From positions 23,682-87,681 of the forward strand of contig JBFXED010000016.1 of the NCBI GenBank assembly GCA_050180485.1: 64,000 nucleotides of DNA, written 5' to 3'. Both the position numbers and the translations under genes were made by a program. Positions 48,964 through 59,484 of this stretch are shown here, piece after piece. The DNA is from CADEGL01 sp050180485. Its GTDB lineage: Bacteria; Pseudomonadota; Alphaproteobacteria; CADEGL01. The notes beneath the pieces were generated by a model, which was given only the letters and a program-made list of their open reading frames with translations, was not told the origin of the DNA and did no database searches. How positions within the stretch are numbered: position 1 is the first letter of the stretch; every line of letters starts with the position of its first letter.

Positions 48964-50043
48964 ATGAGCCATAAGCCCACGACTTTGACGCGCCGCCGCT
49001 TCCTGGCTGGAAGCGCGGGCCTTGCCGCCGCATCGTTTCTTCCCGGCGCGGCCTTCGCCCAGAAGAAGGGCGGCAAGCTGAACGTCTACAGCTTCGACAC
49101 CTATGTCGGCGACAACACGATCGACGACTTCACCGCCGCGACCGGCATCACGGTCCGCTACGATACCTACGCCAACAACGAAGAGCTGTACGCCAAGCTG
49201 AAGACGCGCAATCCGGGGTACGATATCATCGTCCCCAGCGATTACATGATCCAAAAGATGATCGCGGCGAAGAAGCTGCTGCCGATCGACAAGAGCAAGA
49301 TCCCCAACCTCGCCAACGTCGATCCGTTCTTCCTCGACCCGAAATTCGATCCGGGCTCGAAATTCTCGATTCCTTATATGTGGGGCACGGTCGGGCTGGG
49401 TTACCGGACGCCGGCGGTCAAGGGCAACCCTGACAGCTGGTCCTACATCTTCGGACCCGAAGCCGATGCGCTAAAGGGAAGCATCGTGGTGCTGGACGAC
49501 CAGCGCACCATGATCGGCGCCGCGCTTAAATATCTCGGGTTCAGCCTGAACAGCACAAATCCGGCGGAGATCGCCCAAGCGCGCGACCTGTTCATCCGCG
49601 CCAAGAAGAACATCAAGAGCTTTTCGCCCGATTCGGGACAGGACGTGCTTCTGGCCGGCGACGCGAACATGGTCGTCGAATGGAACGGCGACATCGTCCA
49701 GGTGATGAAGCAGGACCCGAATCTCAGCTATAGCCTGCCCAAGGAAGGCGGCATGCGCTGGACCGACTGTCTGTGCATTCCCGTGGGTGCGCCCAATCCC
49801 GACAACGCCTTGGCCTGGATCAATTTCGTCAATGACCCCAAGGTCAATGCCGGGATCGCCAACACGATCCGCTACGCCACGCCCAATTTGGCCGCGCGCA
49901 AGCTGATCAATCCGAGTGACCTGAAGAATCCGGCCATCTATCCCTCGGAAACCGCGCTGGCGAAATGCGAGTCGCTGGTCGATTTGGGCCCCAAAGTCAC
50001 CAAGCTCTACGACGCGGCCTGGACGAAAATCCGCTCTGCGTAA
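48964..50043 (+). CDS. Polyamine-type ABC transporter substrate-binding protein (PotD-like)
   Basis: A 359-residue binding protein with a twin-arginine leader (LTRRRFLAGSAGLAAASFLP). LNVYSFDTYVGDNTIDDF and YDIIVPSDYMIQKMI are typical of PotD/PotF, as are IPYMWGTVGLGY and ARDLFIRAKKNIKSF. It should bind putrescine, spermidine or a related cation. GAGGGGGAG precedes the ATG. Permease and ATPase genes follow (28 bases, then ATGA overlaps), forming a complete importer. An agmatinase at 962 would make putrescine from agmatine, a possible but distant link. Confidence 0.9.
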   Translation: MSHKPTTLTRRRFLAGSAGLAAASFLPGAAFAQKKGGKLNVYSFDTYVGDNTIDDFTAATGITVRYDTYANNEELYAKLKTRNPGYDIIVPSDYMIQKMIAAKKLLPIDKSKIPNLANVDPFFLDPKFDPGSKFSIPYMWGTVGLGYRTPAVKGNPDSWSYIFGPEADALKGSIVVLDDQRTMIGAALKYLGFSLNSTNPAEIAQARDLFIRAKKNIKSFSPDSGQDVLLAGDANMVVEWNGDIVQVMKQDPNLSYSLPKEGGMRWTDCLCIPVGAPNPDNALAWINFVNDPKVNAGIANTIRYATPNLAARKLINPSDLKNPAIYPSETALAKCESLVDLGPKVTKLYDAAWTKIRSA

Positions 50044-50071
50044 CCTGGGCTAGGCCTGATAGTGGCGCGCA

Positions 50072-50983
50072 ATGGAAACCTGGCGTAAACGGCGCGCATT
50101 GTTCCTGGCGCTGTTCGCGCCAGGAACATTATGGCTGATCGTCTTCTTCACCCTGCCGCTGGTCCTGATCGCCCTTTACAGCGTGAGCGAGCAGGGCGAC
50201 GCCGACGAGACGATCCTCTCCTTCACGCTCGATAACTATCTGCGCGCCTTCGACTGGGTCACGCTCGGCATCTTGTGGAAATCCTTCTGGATTGCCGCCG
50301 CGGTCACCGCAATCTGCCTGGTCATGGGTTTTCCGTTGGCGCTGGGCATCGCCTTCGTGCCGCGCGCGTGGAAGACGCCGCTGCTGGCGCTTGTCGCCTT
50401 GCCCTTCTGGACCAACCTACTGATCCGCACCTATGCGTGGATCGCCGTCCTGCGCACAAAGGGACATCTGAACAACGCGCTGGAGTGGATGCACGCACAA
50501 GCCGGCGCGGTGCTTGCCGCGCTGGGCTGGCCGGATGCGTTGGGTCCGTTCGTTCCGCTGGAGCTTCTCTATAACGACTGGGCCGTGGTCATCGCGCTGG
50601 TCCATATCCATCTTCCATTCATGGTGCTGCCGCTTTACGCCGTGCTGGAAAAGCTCGACCGCGCGCATCTGGAAGCCAGCCTCGATCTCGGCGCGGGACA
50701 CTGGCGTACTTTCCGCGCGATCATCGTGCCGCTGTCCATGCCGGGCCTCGTGACCGGCACGGTCCTGGTCTTCATCCTGGCGCTGGGCAATTTCGTCGCC
50801 GCCGATCTTCTGGGCGGCTCGGACAGCATGATGATCGGCAACCTGATCGCCCAGCAGTTCGGCGCCTCGAGCGACTGGCCCTATGGCTCGGCCCTGTCGC
50901 TCCTCCTGCTTTACGCGACCTTCCTGTTCCTATGGCTGCGCGCGCTTGGGCACAGGCGCAGCGGCACGTGGGCGACGGCATGA
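50072..50983 (+). CDS. Polyamine-type ABC transporter permease 1 (PotB-like)
   Basis: A 303-residue inner-membrane permease with about six membrane segments. The EAA loop that contacts the ATPase reads HLEASLDLGAGHWRTFRAIIVPLSMPGL. LFAPGTLWLIVFFTLPLVLIALYS is the first segment. The stop overlaps the next permease's start (ATGA). Confidence 0.92.
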   Translation: METWRKRRALFLALFAPGTLWLIVFFTLPLVLIALYSVSEQGDADETILSFTLDNYLRAFDWVTLGILWKSFWIAAAVTAICLVMGFPLALGIAFVPRAWKTPLLALVALPFWTNLLIRTYAWIAVLRTKGHLNNALEWMHAQAGAVLAALGWPDALGPFVPLELLYNDWAVVIALVHIHLPFMVLPLYAVLEKLDRAHLEASLDLGAGHWRTFRAIIVPLSMPGLVTGTVLVFILALGNFVAADLLGGSDSMMIGNLIAQQFGASSDWPYGSALSLLLLYATFLFLWLRALGHRRSGTWATA

Positions 50984-51804
50984 TCGTCCGTCGTACCCGC
51001 GCGGCCCGGCCGCTGGAATACGGACGGCGTCCATGGATGCTGGCCGTCTTCGCGGCCAATTTCCTGTTCCTCTATTTCCCCATCGTCATGCTGGTGGCGT
51101 TCAGCTTCAACAACAGCCGCCGTAACGTGCTGTGGGAAGGCTTTACGCTCCGTAACTATGGTCTGGCCTACGACAACGCGGCGCTGCATGAAGCCTTCCT
51201 CAACAGCATGATCGTGGCCAGCGGCTCGACCCTCGTCTCGACGATCCTGGGCTCGGCGCTGGGCATGGCCTTGGCCCGCTTCCGCTTTCCCGGCCGCGCG
51301 GCCTATGAAAGCTGGCTGCATCTGCCCATCGTGATTCCCGAAGTGTGCATGGGCATCGCGCTGTTGGCCTTCTTCGCGCTCTTGGACCTGCCGTTAGGGC
51401 TGATGACGATCACAGCGAGCCACATCGCCTTCTCGATCCCCTTCGTGGCGGTGGTCGTGCGAGCCCGGATGCAGGGCTTCGACCCCGCGCTGGAGGAAGC
51501 CTCGCGCGATTTGGGCGCCAGCGACTGGCTGACCATGCGGCGCGTCGTCCTGCCCTTTGCCATGCCGGGCATCGTCACCGGCGCCTTGTTCGCCTTTACC
51601 CTCTCCATCGACGATTTCGTCATCACCTTCTTCACCTCGGGACCGGGCTCCACCACGCTGCCGCTCAAGATCTATTCCATGGTCCGCTTCAGCGTGCCGC
51701 CGGAGATGAACGCCGCCGCGAGCGTGCTGATCGCGATCACCGTGGCGCTGGTGCTGGGCGGCATTGCGATCCAGTCGCGCCTCGATCGCGAGGCCGGGCG
51801 ATGA
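50980..51804 (+). CDS. Polyamine-type ABC transporter permease 2 (PotC-like)
   Basis: A 274-residue permease. LFLYFPIVMLVAFSFNNS is the first membrane segment and ALEEASRDLGASDWLTMRRVVLPFAMPGI the EAA loop; SIDDFVITFFTSGPGSTTLP is typical of PotC. ATG 50980 overlaps the upstream stop; the longer frame is inside the first permease gene. The ATPase start overlaps its stop. Confidence 0.93.
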   Translation: MIVRRTRAARPLEYGRRPWMLAVFAANFLFLYFPIVMLVAFSFNNSRRNVLWEGFTLRNYGLAYDNAALHEAFLNSMIVASGSTLVSTILGSALGMALARFRFPGRAAYESWLHLPIVIPEVCMGIALLAFFALLDLPLGLMTITASHIAFSIPFVAVVVRARMQGFDPALEEASRDLGASDWLTMRRVVLPFAMPGIVTGALFAFTLSIDDFVITFFTSGPGSTTLPLKIYSMVRFSVPPEMNAAASVLIAITVALVLGGIAIQSRLDREAGR

Positions 51805-52874
51805 GCGCCGTCATCACCGTGGAGGGCGTGAGTAAGCGCTTCGGCGCCGAGGCCGCCGTGGAGCAGGCCAGCTTCGCGGTGGCGCAGGGCGAGTTCTTCG
51901 CCCTTCTCGGCCCATCAGGCTGCGGCAAAACCACCCTTCTGCGCATGCTGGCGGGTTTCGAGACACCCGATGCGGGGCGCATCACGATCGGCGGCAGGGA
52001 CATGACCGGCGTTCCGCCCAACCGGCGGCCGGTCAACATGGTGTTCCAGTCCTATGCCCTGTTTCCGCACATGACGGTAGCCGAGAACGTGGCCTATGGC
52101 CTGCGCGCGGGCGGCATGAACGCCGCGGATGCCGCGCGCGAAGCCACGGAGGCGCTGAAGCTCGTGCGGCTGGAAGGGATGGAAGAGCGCAGGCCCGACA
52201 TGCTGTCGGGCGGCCAGCGGCAGCGCGTGGCGTTGGCGCGCGCGCTGGTGAAGCGGCCCAAGGTGCTTCTGCTCGACGAGCCTTTGTCCGCGCTCGACGC
52301 CAAGCTGCGCGAAACCATGCGGCTGGAGCTGGTGCGCTTGCAGGAAACCGTCGGCATCTCCTTCGTCTTCGTAACGCACGACCAGGACGAGGCCCTGTCG
52401 ATGGCGGGCCGCATCGCCGTGATGGAGAAAGGCCGCATCCGCCAGATCGCCGATCCGCGCGGTCTCTACGAGACGCCCAATTGCCGCTTCGTCGCCGACT
52501 TCATCGGCAAGGCCAATTTCTTCGGCGGCACGGTCGCGCGGCAGGCGGACGGCGTGGCCGTCGTGGCATGCGAGGGCCTCGGCCCCTTGGCGGGCCGCAC
52601 GAACCGTCCCGTCTCCGGCGCGGTCACCCTGATGGTGCGGCCGGAACGGGTGCGGCTTTCCGCCGAGCCGCCGGCGGACGGCGCAAATCTGCGAGGACGC
52701 GTGGCGCATATCGCCTATTACGGCGATGAGAGCCGCATCGTGATCGATCTGGGCGCGGGCTGCGCGGTGACGGCCGCCGTCGCCAACGATGGCGAAAACG
52801 GCGCGCGATGGCGCGCGGGCGGCGAGGTCTTCCTGTCCTGGCGCCCGGACGACGCGCTGATCCTGACCGACTGA
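51801..52874 (+). CDS. Polyamine-type ABC transporter ATPase (PotA-like)
   Basis: A 357-residue ATPase. Walker A is GPSGCGKTTLL, the signature LSGGQRQRVALARAL, Walker B VLLLDEPLSALD, and the switch His is in FVTHDQDEAL. A C-terminal TOBE domain (~residues 275-350) follows, as in PotA and other spermidine/putrescine importers. ATG 51801 overlaps the permease stop. It completes the four-gene importer 48964-52874. Confidence 0.94.
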   Translation: MSAVITVEGVSKRFGAEAAVEQASFAVAQGEFFALLGPSGCGKTTLLRMLAGFETPDAGRITIGGRDMTGVPPNRRPVNMVFQSYALFPHMTVAENVAYGLRAGGMNAADAAREATEALKLVRLEGMEERRPDMLSGGQRQRVALARALVKRPKVLLLDEPLSALDAKLRETMRLELVRLQETVGISFVFVTHDQDEALSMAGRIAVMEKGRIRQIADPRGLYETPNCRFVADFIGKANFFGGTVARQADGVAVVACEGLGPLAGRTNRPVSGAVTLMVRPERVRLSAEPPADGANLRGRVAHIAYYGDESRIVIDLGAGCAVTAAVANDGENGARWRAGGEVFLSWRPDDALILTD

Positions 52875-52907
52875 TCGCCGCCGGTTGAACCGTCGCATAA
52901 CTCGGCT

Positions 52908-54440
52908 ATGGTCGGCCGCATGGCCGAGCAAGACGAGACCATCGCGTTTCTGTCCGACCCAGCGAACTTCGACGGCACGAAGGGCGTCGAGCGCATCGAT
53001 ACCCATTGCTCCATCGTCTTTCTGGCCGGTTCGCGCGCCTATAAGTTGAAGCGCGCGATCCGCCTGCCCTATCTCGATTACTCCACGCCGGAAAAGCGCC
53101 GGCGTATGTGCGAATCCGAACTGGCGCTCAATCGCCGCACCGCGCCCGAGATCTACGAGCGCGTGGCCGCGGTGACGCGCGAAGCGGGCGGGAACCTCTC
53201 GTTCGACGGCAACGGCGTGGCGCTCGACTGGGTCGTCGTGATGAAACGCTTCCCTGAGGAAGACGTCTTCAACCACATGGCGGACGACGGCCGGCTTGAT
53301 ACGTCGGTGATGGAACGCCTGGCCGACGAGATCGCGCGCTTCCATGCCGGTATCGAGATCCACCGCGAGGCGGGCGGCGCGGGACCCTTGCGCGAGGTTT
53401 TCGATACCAACCTGGAAGCCTTCCGCGCCTATGGGCCGGACATCCTGGACATGGCCAAGGTCGCGCAACTCGACGCCGGATTGCGCGCGGCGCTGGAGCG
53501 CAACGAAGCTCTGCTCGAACGCCGCCGCGCGGAGGGCAAGGTGCGCCAGTGCCACGGCGATCTGCATCTGCGCAACATCGTGATGCTGGACGGCCGGCCG
53601 ACACCCTTCGACGGGATCGAATTCGACGACGCGATCGCGCGCATCGACGTGCTGTACGATCTGGCGTTCCTCCTGATGGACCTGGAGAAGCGGGCCTTGC
53701 GGCCCCAGGCCAACACGGTCTTCAACCGCTATCTGGCGGACACGGGCGAATGGGACGGCTTGCCGCTGATGCCCGTGTTCCTGGCCAACCGCGCCGCCAT
53801 CCGCTCCCATGTCGCGGGCGCGGCGCGCGCGCAGTCCAAGGGCGCCAAGGCCGAACAGCAAGCCGAAGAAGCGCGCCAGTATCTGAATCTCGCGCTGTCC
53901 CTTCTTTCGCCGCCGCCGTCGCGCCTGATCGCGGTGGGCGGGCTGTCGGGAACGGGCAAGTCCACTTTGGCGCGCGCCCTGGCGCCATCCTTCGGCGCGG
54001 CGCCGGGTGCCGTCGTCCTGCGCAGCGATCTGATCCGCAAGGAGATGGCCGGCGTCGAACCCGCCGCGCGGCTGCCCGCCGAATCCTATACGCGCGAAGC
54101 CAGCGCTTCGGTTTATACGCGCCTGTGCGAGCGGGCGGCGGCGGCTTTGGCCGCGGGCCATGCGGTCGTGGCGGACGCGGTCTTCGCCGATCCCGCCGAG
54201 CGTGCCGCCATCGAAGCCGTCGCGCGCGCGGCGAACGTACCGTTTCAGGGGCTTTGGCTCGAAGGGTCGCAGAGCGTGCTGGAATCGCGCATCGCGGCGC
54301 GGCGCGGCGATGCATCGGATGCAACCGTCGATGTGCTGCGCCGTCAGACCGGTTTCGATCTCGGCGCGATGCGCTGGGCACGTGTGAACGCCGACGGCGA
54401 CATGAGGGAGACCGAGGCGCGCGCCCGGCAGGCGCTTTAG
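52908..54440 (+). CDS. Two-domain kinase: APH-like N-terminal domain fused to a P-loop kinase
   Basis: A 510-residue protein. Residues ~1-330 resemble aminoglycoside-phosphotransferase/HipA-like kinases (CHGDLHLRNIVML with catalytic Asp and Asn; FDGIEFDD as metal site). Residues ~340-505 form a P-loop nucleotide/gluconate-kinase-like domain with Walker A GGLSGTGKSTLARAL. Such APH-AAA_33 fusions are common in proteobacteria, without known substrate. Two starts are possible (ATG 52908 and ATG 52920). It converges on the TPR glycosyltransferase, with the two stops overlapping at 54437-54440. Confidence 0.85.
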   Translation: MVGRMAEQDETIAFLSDPANFDGTKGVERIDTHCSIVFLAGSRAYKLKRAIRLPYLDYSTPEKRRRMCESELALNRRTAPEIYERVAAVTREAGGNLSFDGNGVALDWVVVMKRFPEEDVFNHMADDGRLDTSVMERLADEIARFHAGIEIHREAGGAGPLREVFDTNLEAFRAYGPDILDMAKVAQLDAGLRAALERNEALLERRRAEGKVRQCHGDLHLRNIVMLDGRPTPFDGIEFDDAIARIDVLYDLAFLLMDLEKRALRPQANTVFNRYLADTGEWDGLPLMPVFLANRAAIRSHVAGAARAQSKGAKAEQQAEEARQYLNLALSLLSPPPSRLIAVGGLSGTGKSTLARALAPSFGAAPGAVVLRSDLIRKEMAGVEPAARLPAESYTREASASVYTRLCERAAAALAAGHAVVADAVFADPAERAAIEAVARAANVPFQGLWLEGSQSVLESRIAARRGDASDATVDVLRRQTGFDLGAMRWARVNADGDMRETEARARQAL

Positions 54441-55963
54441 CGCCGGGGCAACAGGCGCGAGCGGTCGCCGGCGGCCACGGCTTCCAGCTCGGCGCGCGCC
54501 TGGTCCATGGCCGGCCCCCATTCGCCGGGCCGGACTTGGCGGAAAAAGCGCATGGACGGATACCAGGGGCTGTCCTCGCGGTCCGCGAGCCACAGCCAGT
54601 GCGCGACGAAGGAGATCAGAACCCACACGGGCCGGTTCATGGCGCCGGCCAGGTGCGCCACGGCGCTGTCGGTCATCAGCACCAGATCCAGCCCATCGAG
54701 GGCCGCCGCCGTGTCGGCGAAGTCGCCCAATAAGGGCGCCAGGTCGATGATCGGCGCATCGCGCGGCGCCAGCTTCAGTTCCACCTCCGGCGGCCCTTTC
54801 TGCAGGCTGTAAAGCTGCACATTGGGCAGGGTGAAATGCCGCAGGAAGGTGGCCAGGCGCAGGGCGCGGTCGCGGTTGCCCTTGAAGGTGATGCTGCCCG
54901 ACCAGACGATGCCGACCTTCAACTTCTGGCCTGCGCGCGCAAATACGTCGTCGAACTTGGCCGCGCGACCCGGCGGCGTGCGCAGGTAGGGCACCTCGGC
55001 CGGAATCGAAGCGAGGTCCGGGGTGAAGATCTCCGGCAGGCTGAGAAGCGGAATGATGAGATCGTATTGCGGCGGCGGGGTGCCGGGGACGCGCGGAACC
55101 AGCTCGTCGGCACCCAGCCCTTCGGCCAATGGCATCAGCGTCGGCTGGCATTCGAAGATCACCGTGCCACCGCGCGCCTTCACCAGCGGCAGATAGCGCA
55201 TGCACTGGATCGAATCGCCGAAGCCCTGCTCGCCGTATATGAACAGACGCTTGCCCGCGAAATCCTCGCCGCGCCATTGCGTGCCCGGCTTCTTGCGGCC
55301 CTTCTGCTCGGCCAGTTCCCAGCGCGCCTCGTAGGCCGGCCAGCCGCGCTTGAAGTCGCCGAGATAAAGAAGCGCGCGCGCCCGGTCCCAGGCCGCGTCG
55401 GGAAAATCGGGCGTGATCGAAAGCGCCTTGTCGTAGGCCGCGATGCCTTCCGCGAAACGCCCGGCCTGGACCAGCGAGACACCCAGATTGTGGTTGATCT
55501 TGGCGTCGTTGGGGCTGAGCGCCAGTGCGCGCCGGTGCGCCTCGATCGCGCCGTCCAGTTCGTGCGCGTCCTTCAGCGCATTGCCCAGGTTGCTGAACAC
55601 GCCGGGGTTCTTGTCATCCAACTGTAACGCCCGCTCGTAGAGGGCGATGGCCTCGGGATAGCGGTGCTGGACCCGCATCATGACGCCCAGTGCGTTGAGG
55701 GCCTGGGCCAGGCTCACGTCGCGCGATGGGGGTGCCGCGCCCTTTTCGAGAACCGCGATCAGGCGGCGGAAGACGATCTCGGCCTCGGCATGGCGGCCCG
55801 CGTTGTAATGCGCGAGGCCGGCCTGGAACACCGTCTTGGGATCGATCACCTCCGCTTTCCCATCCGGCGGCGCGCCCGCGGCCTTCTGGGGCGCGGAAGG
55901 AGCAGATTTCTGGGCCGTGCCCCGGGATGCGGCAGCCCGGCGGGATTTGCGGTTCTGTGCCAT
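54437..55963 (-). CDS. TPR-containing glycosyltransferase-like protein
   Basis: A 508-residue protein. A basic Ala/Lys-rich N terminus (~45 residues) leads into TPR repeats over residues ~45-220 (AGLAHYNAGRHAEAEIVFRR; AIALYERALQLDDKNPGVFS; AIEAHRRALALSPNDAKIN). The C-terminal ~270 residues resemble GT9/heptosyltransferase-like domains attached to TPRs (KLKVGIVWSGS; VLMTDSAVAHLAGAM; RPVWVLISFVAHWLWL). Such proteins are implicated in glycosylation of surface structures, e.g. flagellin, but the acceptor is unknown here. ATG 55963 is chosen over an upstream ATG whose extra residues are not conserved. Confidence 0.85.
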   Translation of the reverse strand: MAQNRKSRRAAASRGTAQKSAPSAPQKAAGAPPDGKAEVIDPKTVFQAGLAHYNAGRHAEAEIVFRRLIAVLEKGAAPPSRDVSLAQALNALGVMMRVQHRYPEAIALYERALQLDDKNPGVFSNLGNALKDAHELDGAIEAHRRALALSPNDAKINHNLGVSLVQAGRFAEGIAAYDKALSITPDFPDAAWDRARALLYLGDFKRGWPAYEARWELAEQKGRKKPGTQWRGEDFAGKRLFIYGEQGFGDSIQCMRYLPLVKARGGTVIFECQPTLMPLAEGLGADELVPRVPGTPPPQYDLIIPLLSLPEIFTPDLASIPAEVPYLRTPPGRAAKFDDVFARAGQKLKVGIVWSGSITFKGNRDRALRLATFLRHFTLPNVQLYSLQKGPPEVELKLAPRDAPIIDLAPLLGDFADTAAALDGLDLVLMTDSAVAHLAGAMNRPVWVLISFVAHWLWLADREDSPWYPSMRFFRQVRPGEWGPAMDQARAELEAVAAGDRSRLLPRR

Positions 55964-56060
55964 GGCCTTACGAGCGATCCGCGCGGCGGAAATCGCGGCG
56001 ATCTTGGCATAGAAGCTGCAACGAAGGGAGGCGAAAGCGGGGTTTTCGGCGCGATTGCCC

Positions 56061-56089
56061 TTGCCGAACAACCGCCGAGACACGATATT
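56061..56089 (+). promoter_or_regulatory. Possible housekeeping promoter for typA
   Basis: TTGCCG (56061-56066) and GATATT (56084-56089) are separated by 17 bases, each matching four of six consensus positions. It lies 59 bases before the typA start. Weak in a GC-rich background. Confidence 0.3.
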
Positions 56090-56147
56090 CCCACCGCGCG
56101 CGGCCGGAGCGATCCGGTCGCGCTGTATTTTTAGGCCTCAGGCGCCC

Positions 56148-57971
<1,824 letters not shown>

Positions 57972-57983
57972 GCTCCGCGCGGC

Positions 57984-58532
57984 CTAGCGCCGTGCGGCCA
58001 GCGCCTCTTCCAGATGCAGACGGTAGTGGCCGAGGGGCGGGGTCACCGCGCCCGGCACCTTCGCGCCGTCGTCCCAGCGGCGCAGCCGCACGGCCTCGGG
58101 CGCCTGCGCTTGCGCGATGAAGCGCCGCGCCTCTTCCTCCGAGAACGGACCGCCCTGGAGCGCCAGGCTGCGCACCGAAGCCGGCGACAGACCGTTGAAG
58201 TATGCCGGCTCGACCGCGCACAGATAGCGCTTGGCGTCCACATGCAGGCGCACCGGCCGCGTCACCGCGCCGCCGAACCAGGCGGCCAGAAAGCCCGAGC
58301 CGCCGATCTCGTGGCGGGCGTCGACGCCCTGTAACGCGGCGCCTTCATCATCGGCCGTGAGATGGCCGATATCGTGCAAAAGCGCGGCGGTAACGAGCTG
58401 CGGGGAAGCCCCTTCCCGCTCCGCCAGCGTGGCGCATTGCAGAGCATGATCGAGCTGCGAAACGGCCTCGGAGCCATATCGTATGGCGCCCATGCGGTTC
58501 ATCAGGCCGAACAGCGTCTCGATCGCGTCCAT
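57984..58532 (-). CDS. HD-domain protein, PhnZ-like
   Basis: A 182-residue HD-domain protein. LDHALQCATLAEREGAS and ALLHDIGHL supply the first His and the HD pair, and HEIGGSGFLAAWFG adds a further His. This pattern is typical of the small HD group that includes the mixed-valent di-iron oxygenase PhnZ, which cleaves 2-amino-1-hydroxyethylphosphonate. ATG 58532 follows GGAGAGG; the longer reading to 58622 adds residues without similarity. PhnZ normally pairs with the PhyH-type PhnY; PhyH proteins exist in this window but 50 kb away. Confidence 0.78.
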   Translation of the reverse strand: MDAIETLFGLMNRMGAIRYGSEAVSQLDHALQCATLAEREGASPQLVTAALLHDIGHLTADDEGAALQGVDARHEIGGSGFLAAWFGGAVTRPVRLHVDAKRYLCAVEPAYFNGLSPASVRSLALQGGPFSEEEARRFIAQAQAPEAVRLRRWDDGAKVPGAVTPPLGHYRLHLEEALAARR

Positions 58533-58658
58533 CGCCCTCTCCAACGGTCCAAGACTGCGCCCGCGGCTGGATATCGTCCAGGCCTGGGGGTGTTTTCGGT
58601 TTATCTCCGCCATGTTACGCATGCGTGACGGGCGCCATGCCGCAAAGGAGCATCAGCC

Positions 58659-59402
58659 ATGAAGCGCGAAGAGATCCTCAAACTGCCCTCCATGCCCGCG
58701 ATCAGCCCCAGCTATCCGCACGGCCCGTTCCGCTTCATCGATCGCCAATACTTCATCGTGATGTACGAGAGCGATCCCGCCGCCATCCGCGCCGCGGTGC
58801 CCGAGCCGTTGGAGCCCACGCAAGACAACATCGTCTTCTATGAATTCATCCGCATGCCGGACAGTTCCGGCTTCGGCGATTACACCGAGACGGGCACCGT
58901 CATCCCCTGCACCTACAAGGGCGAGCCATGCAATTTCACCGTCCAGATGTACCTGGATGACGAGCCGCCCATCGCGGCCGGCCGTGAGATCTGGGGCTTC
59001 CCCAAGAAGCACGCCCACCCCACGCTTGAGTTAGTGAAGGACACGCTGACCGGCACCCTGGTCTATGCCGGCCAGACCGTGGCCGTGGGCACCATGGCCT
59101 ACAAGCACGAGATCTTCGCCCGCGACCCCAAGAAGACCGTGGCGTCCCTGTCGAAGACGCAGGTGAACCTGAAACTGATCCCGGACGTCGACGGCAAGCC
59201 GGCCATCGCCCAGCTGGTCGCCTACAACATGACCGAGATCACGGTGAAGGGTTCCTGGACCGGGCCCGCCCGGCTGCACCTCATCCCCCACGTCAACGCG
59301 CCGGTGGCCGACCTGCCGGTCCGGCGGGTGATCGGCGGACGGCACTTCATCGCCGACGCCACCCTGCCCTACGGGCGGGTCCTGCACGATTACCTGCGCT
59401 GA
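58659..59402 (+). CDS. Acetoacetate decarboxylase family protein
   Basis: A 247-residue ADC-fold protein. GREIWGFPKKHAHP includes the adjacent lysines K116-K117, matching the Schiff-base Lys and its neighbour in clostridial ADC. VPCTYKGE-type and ALHLIPHV-like stretches (VIPCTYKGEPC; LHLIPHVNAPVADLP) fit the family. It may decarboxylate acetoacetate to acetone, although many ADC-like proteins act as aldolases or hydratases. It is divergent from the HD-domain gene. Upstream AAAGGAGCATCAGCC is a good ribosome site. Confidence 0.88.
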   Translation: MKREEILKLPSMPAISPSYPHGPFRFIDRQYFIVMYESDPAAIRAAVPEPLEPTQDNIVFYEFIRMPDSSGFGDYTETGTVIPCTYKGEPCNFTVQMYLDDEPPIAAGREIWGFPKKHAHPTLELVKDTLTGTLVYAGQTVAVGTMAYKHEIFARDPKKTVASLSKTQVNLKLIPDVDGKPAIAQLVAYNMTEITVKGSWTGPARLHLIPHVNAPVADLPVRRVIGGRHFIADATLPYGRVLHDYLR

Positions 59403-59484
59403 CCGGCGGCCGTATGGCCGGGCCTGGGCCCCGGCTGGCATACTGGCTGCATGACGCCGGCAGAGAACCGGCGCGGGGGAGAGC

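Noticed and set aside
51915..55277. A 1,120-codon open frame on the minus strand
   Set aside because: It lies antisense to the PotA-like ATPase and APH/P-loop kinase genes and then in another frame over the TPR glycosyltransferase. Its translation is Arg/Gly/Ala-rich without motifs, the usual by-product of GC-rich codon use.
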